Below, piece by piece: positions 16,218-24,063 of a stretch of 64,000 nucleotides of DNA. Both the position numbers and the translations under genes were made by a program. Source of the stretch: Actinomyces sp. HPA0247 (GTDB taxonomy: Bacteria; Actinomycetota; Actinomycetes; Actinomycetales; Actinomycetaceae); the NCBI GenBank assembly GCA_000411415.1, contig KE150450.1, positions 255,787-319,786 on the forward strand. Direction: 5' to 3'. How positions within the stretch are numbered: position 1 is the stretch's first letter; every line of letters begins with the position of its first letter. The notes under the pieces are model-generated. The model saw only the letters and a list, made by a program, of their open reading frames with translations. It had not been told where the DNA came from and did no database searches.

Positions 16218-17696
16218 GTGTCCCGCTTTATTGTCGTTGCCCCCGGTTCGTCGGAGGCCGCCGCCCTCGCCACTGACGAGCTGGCCCGCGTTCTCGGCGT
16301 CACCACGGTCGACGCCCTGGCCGGCACGACGGCCACCGACGCCGCCCTGCGCCCCGCCTCCGCCCTGCCCGCCGTGGTTGAAGCCGTGCGCGCCGCCGGC
16401 GACGACGCGCTCATCTCCCCCGCCCGTGAGGCCTCGAACCGCGCCTTCGACCACGTCGCCTGGAACCTGAACCTCGCCGCCGCCACGCGCGCCGGCGTCG
16501 TCCTCGCCTTCGATGCCGAGGGTGCCAGCGCCGAGCTCCTCGCCGAAGAGATCGCCGCTGCCCGCCTACGCGCCGAGGCCGCCGCCGCTTCCGTCGTCGC
16601 CGTCGTCCTGACCGGTGGCGCCCCCGCGCTCGAAGCCGACGTGCCCGTTCTCACCCTGCCCCTCGCCGAGGACGCCGCCGCCACCCTGCGCGAGGCCCCC
16701 ACCCCCACCGCCGTGACGCCGCTGGCCTTCCAGGCCGACCTCATCGAGCGCGCCCGCGCCGACCGTAAGCGCATCGTCCTGCCCGAGCCCGACGACGACC
16801 GCGTCCTGCAGGCCGCCGCCCAGGTCCTCGCCGCCGGCATCGCCGACATCACCTTCGTGGGCGACGCCGACTACGTCGCCAAGCGCGCCGGCGAACTCGG
16901 CCTCGACCTGAGCGCCGCCCAAGTCGTCTCCGTGGGCGATCCCGCATACCTCGAGCGCTACGCCGAAGAATTCGCGCGCCTGCGCGCCAAGAAGGGCGTC
17001 ACCCTCGAGCAGGCCCGCGAAAAGGTCACCGACGTGTCCTACTTCGGCACCATGATGGTCCACATGGGCGACGCCGACGGCATGGTCTCGGGTGCCGCCC
17101 ACACGACCGCGCACACGATCGTCCCCTCCTTCCAGATCATCAAGACCGCCCCCGGCGTCTCCGTCGTCTCCTCCATCTTCCTCATGGCAATGAAGGACCG
17201 CGTGTGGGCGTTCGGCGACTGCGCCGTCAACCCCAACCCCACGCCCGAGCAGCTTGCCGACATCGCCGTGACCTCCGCGCGCACCGCCGCCCAGTTCGGC
17301 GTCACCCCGCGCGTCGCCATGCTCTCCTACTCCACCGGCACCTCCGGATCCGGCCCCGACGTTGACGCCGTCGTCGAAGCCACCCGCCTCGCCCGCGAGA
17401 AGGCCCCCGAACTGGCCATCGAAGGCCCCATCCAGTTCGACGCAGCCGTCGACGCGGCCGTCGCCTCCAAGAAGCTGCCCGGCTCCGACGTCGCCGGCAA
17501 GGCCACCGTCTTCGTCTTCCCCTCGCTGGAAGCCGGAAACATCGGCTACAAGGCCGTCCAGCGCTCCTCCGGCGCGCTCGCCGTCGGCCCGGTCCTGCAG
17601 GGCCTCAACAAGCCCGTCAACGACCTGTCGCGCGGCGCCCTCGTCGAAGACATCGTCAACACCGTCGCCCTGACCGCCGTCCAGGCCCAGGGCTGA
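16218..17696 (+). CDS. pta: Phosphate acetyltransferase
   Basis: A 492-residue enzyme with a GTG start and AAAGGAG before it. The N-terminal 170 residues are an Ala-rich DRTGG-region-like regulatory part. The catalytic PTA domain starts at 'IVLPEPDDDRVLQAAA' and contains 'GMVSGAAHTTAHTI', 'AFGDCAVNPNPT', 'MLSYSTGTSGSG' and 'VFPSLEAGNIGYK'. It makes acetyl phosphate from acetyl-CoA. ackA follows 96 bases later, the usual Pta-AckA overflow pathway giving ATP and acetate. Two near-copies of the repeated element (CCCCGCCTCGTCC) lie upstream around 16065 and 16095. Confidence 0.96.
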   Translation: MSRFIVVAPGSSEAAALATDELARVLGVTTVDALAGTTATDAALRPASALPAVVEAVRAAGDDALISPAREASNRAFDHVAWNLNLAAATRAGVVLAFDAEGASAELLAEEIAAARLRAEAAAASVVAVVLTGGAPALEADVPVLTLPLAEDAAATLREAPTPTAVTPLAFQADLIERARADRKRIVLPEPDDDRVLQAAAQVLAAGIADITFVGDADYVAKRAGELGLDLSAAQVVSVGDPAYLERYAEEFARLRAKKGVTLEQAREKVTDVSYFGTMMVHMGDADGMVSGAAHTTAHTIVPSFQIIKTAPGVSVVSSIFLMAMKDRVWAFGDCAVNPNPTPEQLADIAVTSARTAAQFGVTPRVAMLSYSTGTSGSGPDVDAVVEATRLAREKAPELAIEGPIQFDAAVDAAVASKKLPGSDVAGKATVFVFPSLEAGNIGYKAVQRSSGALAVGPVLQGLNKPVNDLSRGALVEDIVNTVALTAVQAQG

Positions 17697-17742
17697 ACGG
17701 GAACGAGCCCCCGGGGTCCGGTTACCATTAAACGTAAACGGG

Positions 17743-17755
17743 CCCCGGCCTCGTC
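17743..17755 (+). repeat. CCCCGGCCTCGTC element, forward
   Basis: Exact copy in the 96-base pta-ackA intergenic region. Confidence 0.7.
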
Positions 17756-17792
17756 CTTCATCCCCCAACCCCACAACACGAAAGGCGAACGC

Positions 17793-18992
17793 GTGACCTC
17801 GTCCTCCGTTCTCGTCATTAACTCCGGCTCCTCCTCCATCAAGTACCAGCTCGTCGACCCCGAAACCGGCGACGCCATCGCCAAGGGCATCGTCGAGCGC
17901 ATCGGCGACACCACCGGCCTCATCAAGCATGAGCACGGCGACGCCGTCACCAAGGAAGAGCTCCCGGTTCCCGACCACACCGTCGGCATGCGTGAGGTCC
18001 TGCGCCTCTTCGACACGGAGGGCCCGTCGCTGGCTGATGCGAACGTCGTCGCCGTCGGCCACCGCATCGTTCAGGGCGGCCGCTACTTCGACGGCCCGGC
18101 CCTCATCACCGACGAGGTCCGCAACCTGATCGAAGAGCTGTGCCCGCTGGCTCCGCTGCACAACCCCGCCCACCTCAAGGGCATCGACGTGGCGCGCGAG
18201 CTCATGCCCGACGTCCCCCACGTCGCCGTCTTCGACACCGCGTTCTTCCAGCAGCTGCCCGACAAGGCCGCCCTGTACGCCCTCGAGACCGAGACCGCCG
18301 AGAAGTACTCGGTGCGCCGCTACGGCGCCCACGGCACCTCCCACCAGTTCGTCTCCCAGGAAATCTCGAAGATGCTGGGCCGCGACGACCTCAAGCAGAT
18401 CGTCCTGCACCTGGGCAACGGCGCGTCCGCCTCCGCCGTCAAGAACGGCAAGCCGATCGACACCTCCATGGGCCTGACTCCCCTCGAGGGCCTCATGATG
18501 GGCACCCGCACCGGCGACATCGACCCCGCCGTCGTGTTCCACCTGCAGCGCGTCGCCGGCATGACCGTCGACGAGGTCGACACTCTCTTCAACAAGAAGT
18601 CCGGCATGAAGGGCATGACCGGCGAGTCCGACATGCGCTCCGTGTGGGAGGTCATCAACAACACCTCCGACCCCGAGGCTTCCAAGCGCGCCCGTACCGC
18701 CATGGACGTGTACATCAACCGCCTGCTGAAGTACGTGGGCTCCTACGCCGCTGAGCTCGGCGGCCTGGACGTCATCACCTTCACCGCCGGCATCGGCGAG
18801 AACGACGACGACGTGCGCCGCGAGCTGGCCGAGGCCCTCGCCCCCTTCGGCGTCAAGATCGACGTCGAGGCCAACAAGGGCCGCATCAAGGAGCCGCGCA
18901 TCGTGTCCGCTCCCGACTCGGCCGTCACCCTCGTCGTCTACCCGACCAACGAGGAGCTGGCGATCGCCCGCCAGGCACTGACCTTCGCCTGA
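17793..18992 (+). CDS. ackA: Acetate kinase
   Basis: A 399-residue enzyme with a GTG start. ASKHA-fold motifs: 'VLVINSGSSSIKYQL', 'VAVFDTAFFQQLP', 'YGAHGTSHQFV', 'LHLGNGASASAVKNGKPIDTSMG' (split around the conserved region), 'TAGIGEND' and 'VVYPTNEELAIARQA'. It converts acetyl phosphate and ADP to acetate and ATP. It is co-oriented with pta. Its last 40 bases and terminator are duplicated at 20174-20271. Confidence 0.97.
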   Translation: MTSSSVLVINSGSSSIKYQLVDPETGDAIAKGIVERIGDTTGLIKHEHGDAVTKEELPVPDHTVGMREVLRLFDTEGPSLADANVVAVGHRIVQGGRYFDGPALITDEVRNLIEELCPLAPLHNPAHLKGIDVARELMPDVPHVAVFDTAFFQQLPDKAALYALETETAEKYSVRRYGAHGTSHQFVSQEISKMLGRDDLKQIVLHLGNGASASAVKNGKPIDTSMGLTPLEGLMMGTRTGDIDPAVVFHLQRVAGMTVDEVDTLFNKKSGMKGMTGESDMRSVWEVINNTSDPEASKRARTAMDVYINRLLKYVGSYAAELGGLDVITFTAGIGENDDDVRRELAEALAPFGVKIDVEANKGRIKEPRIVSAPDSAVTLVVYPTNEELAIARQALTFA

Positions 18993-19050
18993 TCGGTTTT
19001 TCCGCACGAGGCCGGGGTTCCCACATGGGGCCCCGGCCTCGGGCGTATCC
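18953..19050 (+). repeat. 98-bp direct repeat, copy 1 (ackA 3' end plus terminator)
   Basis: Begins GGAGCTGGCGATC and ends GGGCGTATCC. It differs from copy 2 (20174-20271) at about five positions. It flanks the DUF3800 insertion on the left. Confidence 0.9.
19007..19041 (+). terminator. ackA terminator made of an inverted CCCCGGCCTCG pair
   Basis: Arms CGAGGCCGGGG (19007-19017) and CCCCGGCCTCG (19031-19041), preceded by a T-rich stretch. Confidence 0.75.
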
Positions 19051-19193
19051 ACGTCCACTGTTGACTGCACGCCAACACACCGACTACCATGACAAGTGGT
19101 AACGGCGAGCAAGTCCTCGCAGAGTGCCAATCCGCGGGCCCACGAGCGCACACGTTGCGCCGTGGGTCTTTGCGTCTCTCAGTGAGGAGAAAC

Positions 19194-20156
19194 ATGCTCA
19201 TCGCTTACATCGACGAAGTTGGCGAGGCCGGCGCCTTTATTTCGAAGGACCACAAGAGATTCAATACCTCACCTGTCTTTGGCTATGCAGGCTTCGTCGT
19301 CCCTGAACAGCATGTCCATGCTTTATCGCGAGATGTCGCAGCAACCAAGAAGAAGTTCTACTCATTCCTCTGCGGCGAGGGTGAGGAAGAGCCGGGAAGT
19401 TACGCTCCTACGTGGGAGCGTAAAGGGTCTGATCTCCTGAGTAAACACGCGATGGGGCGTGCAGGACGACAGGAAGTAGTTGAGCTGCGTTCATTGCTTT
19501 CACGAATCCCGAGTAGGTATGGCGGCAAGCTCTTCTACTTCGTGCGCGAGAAACCCATCGGCTCCCCCGGACAGGTGTGGGGAAAAGACACCGGCAATCG
19601 TTGGGAGGCCATGCGAGAAGAAAGAACGCTTGAGTGCCTGGGCGAAGCGATCAACCGGCTCTGCAGGCACGCCGAACACGAAGACCAGAACATACTCCTC
19701 TTCCAGGACATGATCAACTAGAAGCAACGCTTTCACCAGGTGACACGCAGTTATGCCCACATCTACAGTCGCATCAAGGATCACCAGGAGATGCTGAGAA
19801 TCCTCGAAGCCCCCGCATATATCGACTCGGAGCTTTCGACGAACATCCAGTGCGCAGACTGGGTCGCGGCTCTCATTGGCCGCGCATGCGACTATCAACT
19901 GGTTCTCCACAGCTCCTACCGATGGGTAGCAGACAGTTTTATCGCTGATCTTCGGGGAGGTTTCACATATGAATCCACTCTCCAGTTTCATCAACGCAGC
20001 ATCGACAATATCCACCACATCCGGATTCTCGATAGGGCACGACCCCACCTCGATTCGCTGACCGGCATGTCTGCCGAGAATCTCTCTCGCCTCCAGCTCG
20101 TGCACGCTCGCGCAAGTGCACCGACCCCGAGCAAACCGTCGTCTTCAATCTGCTGA
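19194..20156 (+). pseudogene. DUF3800-like gene interrupted by an in-frame amber codon
   Basis: ATG 19194 follows AGGAG. The first 175 codons read 'MLIAYIDEVGEAGAF...', with an Asp/Glu-containing first strand as in DUF3800 proteins, to a TAG at 19719-19721 after 'LLFQDMIN'. The same frame continues without another stop: 'KQRFHQVTRSYAHIYSRI' then 'NIQCADWVAALIGRACDY', the family's C-terminal Q.aD motif. So the break is one nonsense codon, not a frameshift. DUF3800 proteins are putative nucleases seen in mobile and defence DNA. The gene lies between the two 98-bp direct repeats and is less GC-rich than its neighbours, which supports recent insertion. Confidence 0.7.
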
Positions 20157-20173
20157 CGTCAAGACACACACCG

Positions 20174-20271
20174 GGAGCTGGCGATCTCCCGCCAGGCACT
20201 GACCTTCGCCTGATCGGCTTTTCCGCCCGAGGCCGGGGTTCCCACGTGGGTCCCCGGCCTCGGGCGTATCC
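20174..20271 (+). repeat. 98-bp direct repeat, copy 2
   Basis: Second copy of the ackA 3' end and terminator, including the codons for the last residues of AckA, now non-coding. It flanks the DUF3800 insertion on the right. Confidence 0.9.
20228..20262 (+). terminator. Duplicated terminator, inverted CCCCGGCCTCG pair
   Basis: Arms CGAGGCCGGGG (20228-20238) and CCCCGGCCTCG (20252-20262), a copy of the ackA terminator directly upstream of the sirtuin gene. Confidence 0.7.
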
Positions 20272-20301
20272 TGGGAGAGTAGTCATCCCGAGGAGGGCCT
20301 C

Positions 20302-21057
20302 ATGAACAGCGACGTTTCCACCCTGGCGGACTGGATTGCTGCTTCCCCGTCAACCGTGTTTTTCGGCGGCGCAGGCGTCTCAACCGAGTCGGGGATCCCC
20401 GATTTTCGCGGGGCGAACGGCTTCTACTTTCAGGAGCGCGAGATCCCCCTCGAAACGGTCCTGAGCATCGACTTTTTCACCCAGCACCCCGAGGCGTACT
20501 GGGAGTGGTTCCACGAGATCTACCGCCCCGTGGAACCCAACGGCGCGCACAGGGCGCTGGCGTCTTTGGAGGCCGCGGGGCGCCTGGACGCTGTGATCAC
20601 GCAGAATATCGACGGCCTGCACCAGCGTGCCGGGTCGTGCTCCGTGTGGGAGCTGCACGGCAACTGGGAGCGCCTCGTGTGCACGGCATGCGGATCCGTC
20701 GCAGCATTGCATGATGCCGTCACGGTCGACGGGGACCCGGTGCCCGCATGCCCGTCGTGCGGAGGACAGATGCGCCCGGACATCGTCATGTACGGCGAAT
20801 CCCTCGACGAGGGCGTCATCGAGGCCGCCGTGTCAGCCATCGCGCGAGCATCCACACTGATCGTGGCCGGAACGTCCCTCGTGGTGTACCCGGCGGCGGG
20901 CCTCATCAACTACTTCTCCGGGGACCACCTGGTTCTCATGAACGCCACCCCGACCTCGGCGGATGCGCACGCCGACCTGATCGTCCGCGAGCCGGTTGGC
21001 GCGACCCTTGATCGCGTCATGGACGAGCTGAGCGCGCGGGGCATCGTGCCCGCGTAG
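20302..21057 (+). CDS. cobB: Sirtuin, NAD+-dependent protein deacylase
   Basis: A 251-residue protein with GAGGAGG upstream of ATG. Sirtuin motifs: 'GAGVSTESGIPDFRG' (NAD pocket), 'TQNIDGLHQRAG', the catalytic His in 'WELHGNW', a zinc site of four Cys ('CTACG' and 'CPSCGG'), 'RPDIVMYGESL' and 'AGTSLVVYPAAGL'. It removes acyl groups from lysines using NAD+. It stands close to pta and ackA, whose product acetyl phosphate drives protein acetylation, and next to a cluster of NAD genes. Confidence 0.93.
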   Translation: MNSDVSTLADWIAASPSTVFFGGAGVSTESGIPDFRGANGFYFQEREIPLETVLSIDFFTQHPEAYWEWFHEIYRPVEPNGAHRALASLEAAGRLDAVITQNIDGLHQRAGSCSVWELHGNWERLVCTACGSVAALHDAVTVDGDPVPACPSCGGQMRPDIVMYGESLDEGVIEAAVSAIARASTLIVAGTSLVVYPAAGLINYFSGDHLVLMNATPTSADAHADLIVREPVGATLDRVMDELSARGIVPA

Positions 21058-21129
21058 CGCTTGCGGCGGACGGGATTCACTCACAAGCCACGGCCTCAAC
21101 GCACAGGCGCCCCTGCCCTACACACATGC

Positions 21130-21245
21130 GGATAGGTTGTGCGCATATGGATAGGTTATGCGCATGCGGATAGCTTATTTTCCTATCCGTATCTTCATTA
21201 CCTATCCGCATCTTCGTAACCTATCCGTATCTCTGTGTCCTATCC
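21130..21245. repeat. Convergent 19-bp iteron array, locus 1
   Basis: Three forward units (GGATAGG at 21130 and 21149, GGATAGC at 21168), then four inverted units (CCTATCC at 21182, 21201, 21220, 21239). The period is exactly 19 bp in each half; the two halves are offset by 14 bp. It lies between the 3' ends of the convergent sirtuin and NAD-kinase-like genes. Confidence 0.9.
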
Positions 21246-21273
21246 AGAAGCCATCACACACCGCCCCACAGGA

Positions 21274-22179
21274 TCACCCCTCCCCCAGGCCAGCCGGATC
21301 GACGAGAGCGAGGGCTCGCGGGGCGCGAGCGATCCGCACGCGTTGCCCCCAGGTGAGGGTCAGGCGGTCTGACTCCATGCCGTCGCCGAAGAGCACGAGG
21401 GATTCGGAGCCAACGACGAGGCTGAGATCCTCACCGTCGTCCAGGAGACCCTCGGTGTGCTCGACTCCGGTGTAGGGAGAGGGCCACGCCTCGCGCACGA
21501 ACCACGCGAGCGAGCGCGAGGTCGGCGCGGGCAGCTCCCCCATGTGGCGGCCGCACTTGAGGGAGGCGCCCCACCCGGTCGCCCCGGTTCCGGTGGAGAC
21601 GACGACACCGGAGGAGGATTGGCGTTCGACGGATGAGCCCACGGACAGCTCGTAGCGGGCACTCTGGTGACTGTGATGCCCAATAAAGACCTCGTTGAGG
21701 GCTGTGAGCGTGCGCGAGTCGTCGGCGCTCGCACGCACCATCGTCAGCTGATCCACACGCAGGTCGGCACCCGCGTCGATGCGCCCGAGGGCCGCAACCC
21801 CCTGGTCGGGCGTGCATCGTACGAGGACACCGGCGTTGGACTGGGGCACCGAGTTGATGCCGACGATGGTCTGGTCGCCCGCATACTTGGAGACGTTGGC
21901 GACCAGGCCGTCGGGCCCCACGACGACGATGACGTCCTCGGGGGCGAAGAGGAAGCGCGAGAGGGAGTCGCGCTCCACGTCGGCGCTCGCCCACCCGTCC
22001 GGGATGCCCGCCCGCACGTGGGCCAGCGCGGCCGTGTGCGCCTCGTGAGCACGTTCGACGGATTCGAGGGTGCGTCCACGCGAGCGCAGGACGAATTCGA
22101 CCTGGCCGCGCGTGGAGTAGCGGTCCATGAGCTCGTCGAACTCGGTGGGGCGACGGACGATGACGGCGCGGCGACGCAT
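21274..22179 (-). CDS. Divergent NAD-kinase-like protein
   Basis: A 301-residue protein. It keeps the NAD-kinase layout: 'VIVVVGPDGLVANVSKY' in place of the GGDGT loop, 'LTALNEVFIGHH' (the NE motif), and 'SSGVVVSTGTGATGWG' in place of 'DG.ivsTPTGSTAY'. The catalytic loop is altered (GPDG), so a true NAD kinase activity is doubtful. The stop codon of the SPFH gene upstream is two bases before its start, so the two are one operon. Presumed role in NAD(P) or nucleotide sensing or phosphorylation; inference from fold and from the NrtR and NadE neighbours. Confidence 0.65.
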   Translation of the reverse strand: MRRRAVIVRRPTEFDELMDRYSTRGQVEFVLRSRGRTLESVERAHEAHTAALAHVRAGIPDGWASADVERDSLSRFLFAPEDVIVVVGPDGLVANVSKYAGDQTIVGINSVPQSNAGVLVRCTPDQGVAALGRIDAGADLRVDQLTMVRASADDSRTLTALNEVFIGHHSHQSARYELSVGSSVERQSSSGVVVSTGTGATGWGASLKCGRHMGELPAPTSRSLAWFVREAWPSPYTGVEHTEGLLDDGEDLSLVVGSESLVLFGDGMESDRLTLTWGQRVRIARAPRALALVDPAGLGEG

Positions 22180-22181
22180 GG

Positions 22182-23192
22182 TTACTTGCCTTCCTTCGCG
22201 TGACCGGTGAACGCCGAGACGAGGTCACTCAACACGTCGGCGGTAATGGTGATGTTTCCGAAGGACGGCATGTTCTTGGCCATTTCCTTCAGGGCGAGGG
22301 CACGCGCCACTTCGGGGCCGGCCTCGGCGAGGGCCTGGATGTAGGCCGCGTCGTTGGCGATGCGGGCTCGGCCAGCGGTGTTCCAGTCGATCTCGTATGC
22401 CTTGGCCTTCTCCGTGATGCGGCGGGCTTCCGCTTCGACGGCGATTGCGTCCGCTGCGGCCTTTTCCTCGGCCTCGCGACGCGCGTTGTGGCCTTCCTGA
22501 TCGACCAGGTCTGCGCGCTTGCGAGCCAGGTCGAGCTTGGATTGCATCTCGTTTTCAGAGATCTGGGATTCGCGTTCGACGGCGAGTGCGCGGCGCTCGT
22601 AGAGGGCGCGGTCGGCCTCGGCCTGGAGCTGTTCGAGGAGCGGTGCTCGCAGGGAGGATTCAACTCCCTCATCCGGGCGCAGGCTCAGGAGGCGTGCGTC
22701 GACGACGGCAACGCCGGTGGCGCGCAGCTGCTCGTCGTCCGCGAAGGCTTGGGTAAGCACGCGGCCGACCCGCTCGAGGGATCCAGCGATGGCGTCGGTC
22801 AGCGTCATCTCCCCGATCGCCGAGGCCAGGGCGGAGAACGCGATGCGGGTGACGGTTTCGTCGATCTGCCACAATCCTTGTGCGTCCGCCCCGGCCTCGC
22901 GCGGGTAGAGCCCGAAGTCGTAGTGAGCGGCGGCGGCCTCGGCATCCTCGATGTGGTAGGTGATGGCGACCTGCGCGTTGATGTTTTGTTGGTCGGAGGT
23001 CGTCGCCTGGACGAGGAAGCTGTGGGCGCGGTTGGCGGTGGGGACTTCCGCGAGCGCGCAGCGTCCGGCTCGCAGCCAGAAGGACTGGCCGACGCCGGAT
23101 CGGATGGTGCGTCCTGCGCGGATCTGGACGACGTGGTCGCCGGCTCCGCCCTGGTAGCGGATGAGGAAGGGGTGGTGGTGGAGGGTTCCCAT
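22182..23192 (-). CDS. SPFH / band-7 domain protein
   Basis: A 336-residue protein. An N-terminal beta-rich SPFH domain ('HPFLIRYQGG' to 'VVDARLLSLRPDEG', residues 10-180) is followed by a long charged coiled-coil region rich in Glu, Ala, Arg and Lys (about residues 190-290), then a short hydrophobic tail. There is no obvious N-terminal membrane helix, so any membrane contact would be peripheral. It is the first gene of an operon with the NAD-kinase-like gene, divergent from nrtR. SPFH proteins assemble into membrane-associated scaffolds; the NAD link is inferred from context. Confidence 0.75.
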   Translation of the reverse strand: MGTLHHHPFLIRYQGGAGDHVVQIRAGRTIRSGVGQSFWLRAGRCALAEVPTANRAHSFLVQATTSDQQNINAQVAITYHIEDAEAAAAHYDFGLYPREAGADAQGLWQIDETVTRIAFSALASAIGEMTLTDAIAGSLERVGRVLTQAFADDEQLRATGVAVVDARLLSLRPDEGVESSLRAPLLEQLQAEADRALYERRALAVERESQISENEMQSKLDLARKRADLVDQEGHNARREAEEKAAADAIAVEAEARRITEKAKAYEIDWNTAGRARIANDAAYIQALAEAGPEVARALALKEMAKNMPSFGNITITADVLSDLVSAFTGHAKEGK

Positions 23193-23221
23193 GATGGCTC
23201 CTTGGTTGGTGACCCATTTGT

Positions 23222-23241
23222 TTATGTCAGGATGACGATAA
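23222..23241 (-). promoter_or_regulatory. Candidate NrtR operator over the SPFH-operon promoter
   Basis: TTATGTCAGGATGACGATAA is an imperfect palindrome. On the minus strand its left part supplies the -10 (TTATCG); a TTGACA -35 lies at 23259-23264, 17 bases away. A repressor bound here would block the SPFH/NADK-like operon. The NrtR link is inference. Confidence 0.45.
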
Positions 23242-23280
23242 CTCCATCAGGCATTTAATGTCAACTCGACGCAAATGGGG

Positions 23281-23286
23281 TAGGAT
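23281..23286 (+). promoter_or_regulatory. Leaderless promoter of nrtR (-10 TAGGAT)
   Basis: TAGGAT ends six bases before ATG 23293 and no ribosome site precedes the ATG, so the transcript probably starts at the A of ATG. Confidence 0.5.
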
Positions 23287-23292
23287 GACACC

Positions 23293-24042
23293 ATGACACA
23301 GCCCCTCACCGTTCCGATCGCGGTCGACATCGTCGCCCTGACGGTCATCGACCACACCCTTCACGCACTCGTCGTACGCCGCGGTATCGAGCCCTTCAAG
23401 GACCACCTGGCCCTGCCCGGCGGCTTCCTGCGCGAGGGTGAACAAACCGAGGAGGCCGCAGCGCGCGAACTAGCGGAAGAAACCGGCATCACACCCCCCG
23501 GACACCTCGAACAGCTGCGCACCTACGGGCCGCAGGGACGAGACCCCCGAGGGCCGGTCCTCTCGGTCGCCTACCTCCTCCTCGCCCCATCTTTTGCGCC
23601 GGCCCGCGCGGGAGGCGATGCCTCGGGAGCACTCTGGCACCCCGTCGACGCCCTCCTTGCGCCCGATTCACCCCTCGCCTTCGACCACGCGAGCATCCTC
23701 GCGGACGGAGTCGAGCGCGCCCGCTCCAAGATCGAATACTCACCCCTGGCCACGTCCTTCTGCGGCCCCGAATTCACGATCACGCAACTGCGCACGACGT
23801 ACGAGGCCATCTGGGGCTCGGCACTCGACCCGCGCAACTTCCACCGCAAGGCCACAAAGACTGCCTCCTTCATCGAGCCGACGGGCGGCACCGTGCGCGA
23901 GGGGGCAGGCCGCCCGGCTGCCCTCTACCGCCTCGTCCCCGGCGTTGACGACACCGCTTTCGTCCTCGATCCACCCCTGCGACGCCCGCCTGCCCCGGCC
24001 TCGTCACCGAAGAGCGCGAGCGCGCCGAGTACGCAAGAATAA
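23293..24042 (+). CDS. nrtR: NrtR-type regulator: Nudix domain plus winged helix
   Basis: A 249-residue protein. The N-terminal Nudix-like domain (residues 10-150) has 'LPGGFLREGEQTEEAAARELAEETGI', close to the Nudix box. The C-terminal part ('YSPLATSFCGPEFTITQLRTTYEAIWG', then 'LDPRNFHRKATKT') is the winged-helix domain of NrtR, a repressor of NAD biosynthesis that senses ADP-ribose or NAD metabolites. It is divergent from the SPFH operon and 21 bases upstream of nadE. A Pro/Ala/Ser tail at the end is encoded by a copy of the CCCCGGCCTCGTC element. The box looks nearly intact, so hydrolase activity is possible. Confidence 0.85.
   Translation: MTQPLTVPIAVDIVALTVIDHTLHALVVRRGIEPFKDHLALPGGFLREGEQTEEAAARELAEETGITPPGHLEQLRTYGPQGRDPRGPVLSVAYLLLAPSFAPARAGGDASGALWHPVDALLAPDSPLAFDHASILADGVERARSKIEYSPLATSFCGPEFTITQLRTTYEAIWGSALDPRNFHRKATKTASFIEPTGGTVREGAGRPAALYRLVPGVDDTAFVLDPPLRRPPAPASSPKSASAPSTQE
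23993..24005 (+). repeat. CCCCGGCCTCGTC element, forward
   Basis: Exact copy inside the disordered C-terminal tail of nrtR, encoding Ala-Pro-Ala-Ser-Ser. Confidence 0.7.
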
Positions 24043-24063
24043 GCCCAGTACCAAAGGAGAACT

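Noticed and set aside
19194-20156. A frameshift in the DUF3800 gene
   Set aside because: Both halves are in the same frame; only one TAG codon separates them.
21130-21245. The 19-bp array as a CRISPR locus
   Set aside because: The repeated core is only 7 bp, gaps are 12 bp, the array inverts at the centre, and no cas genes are present.
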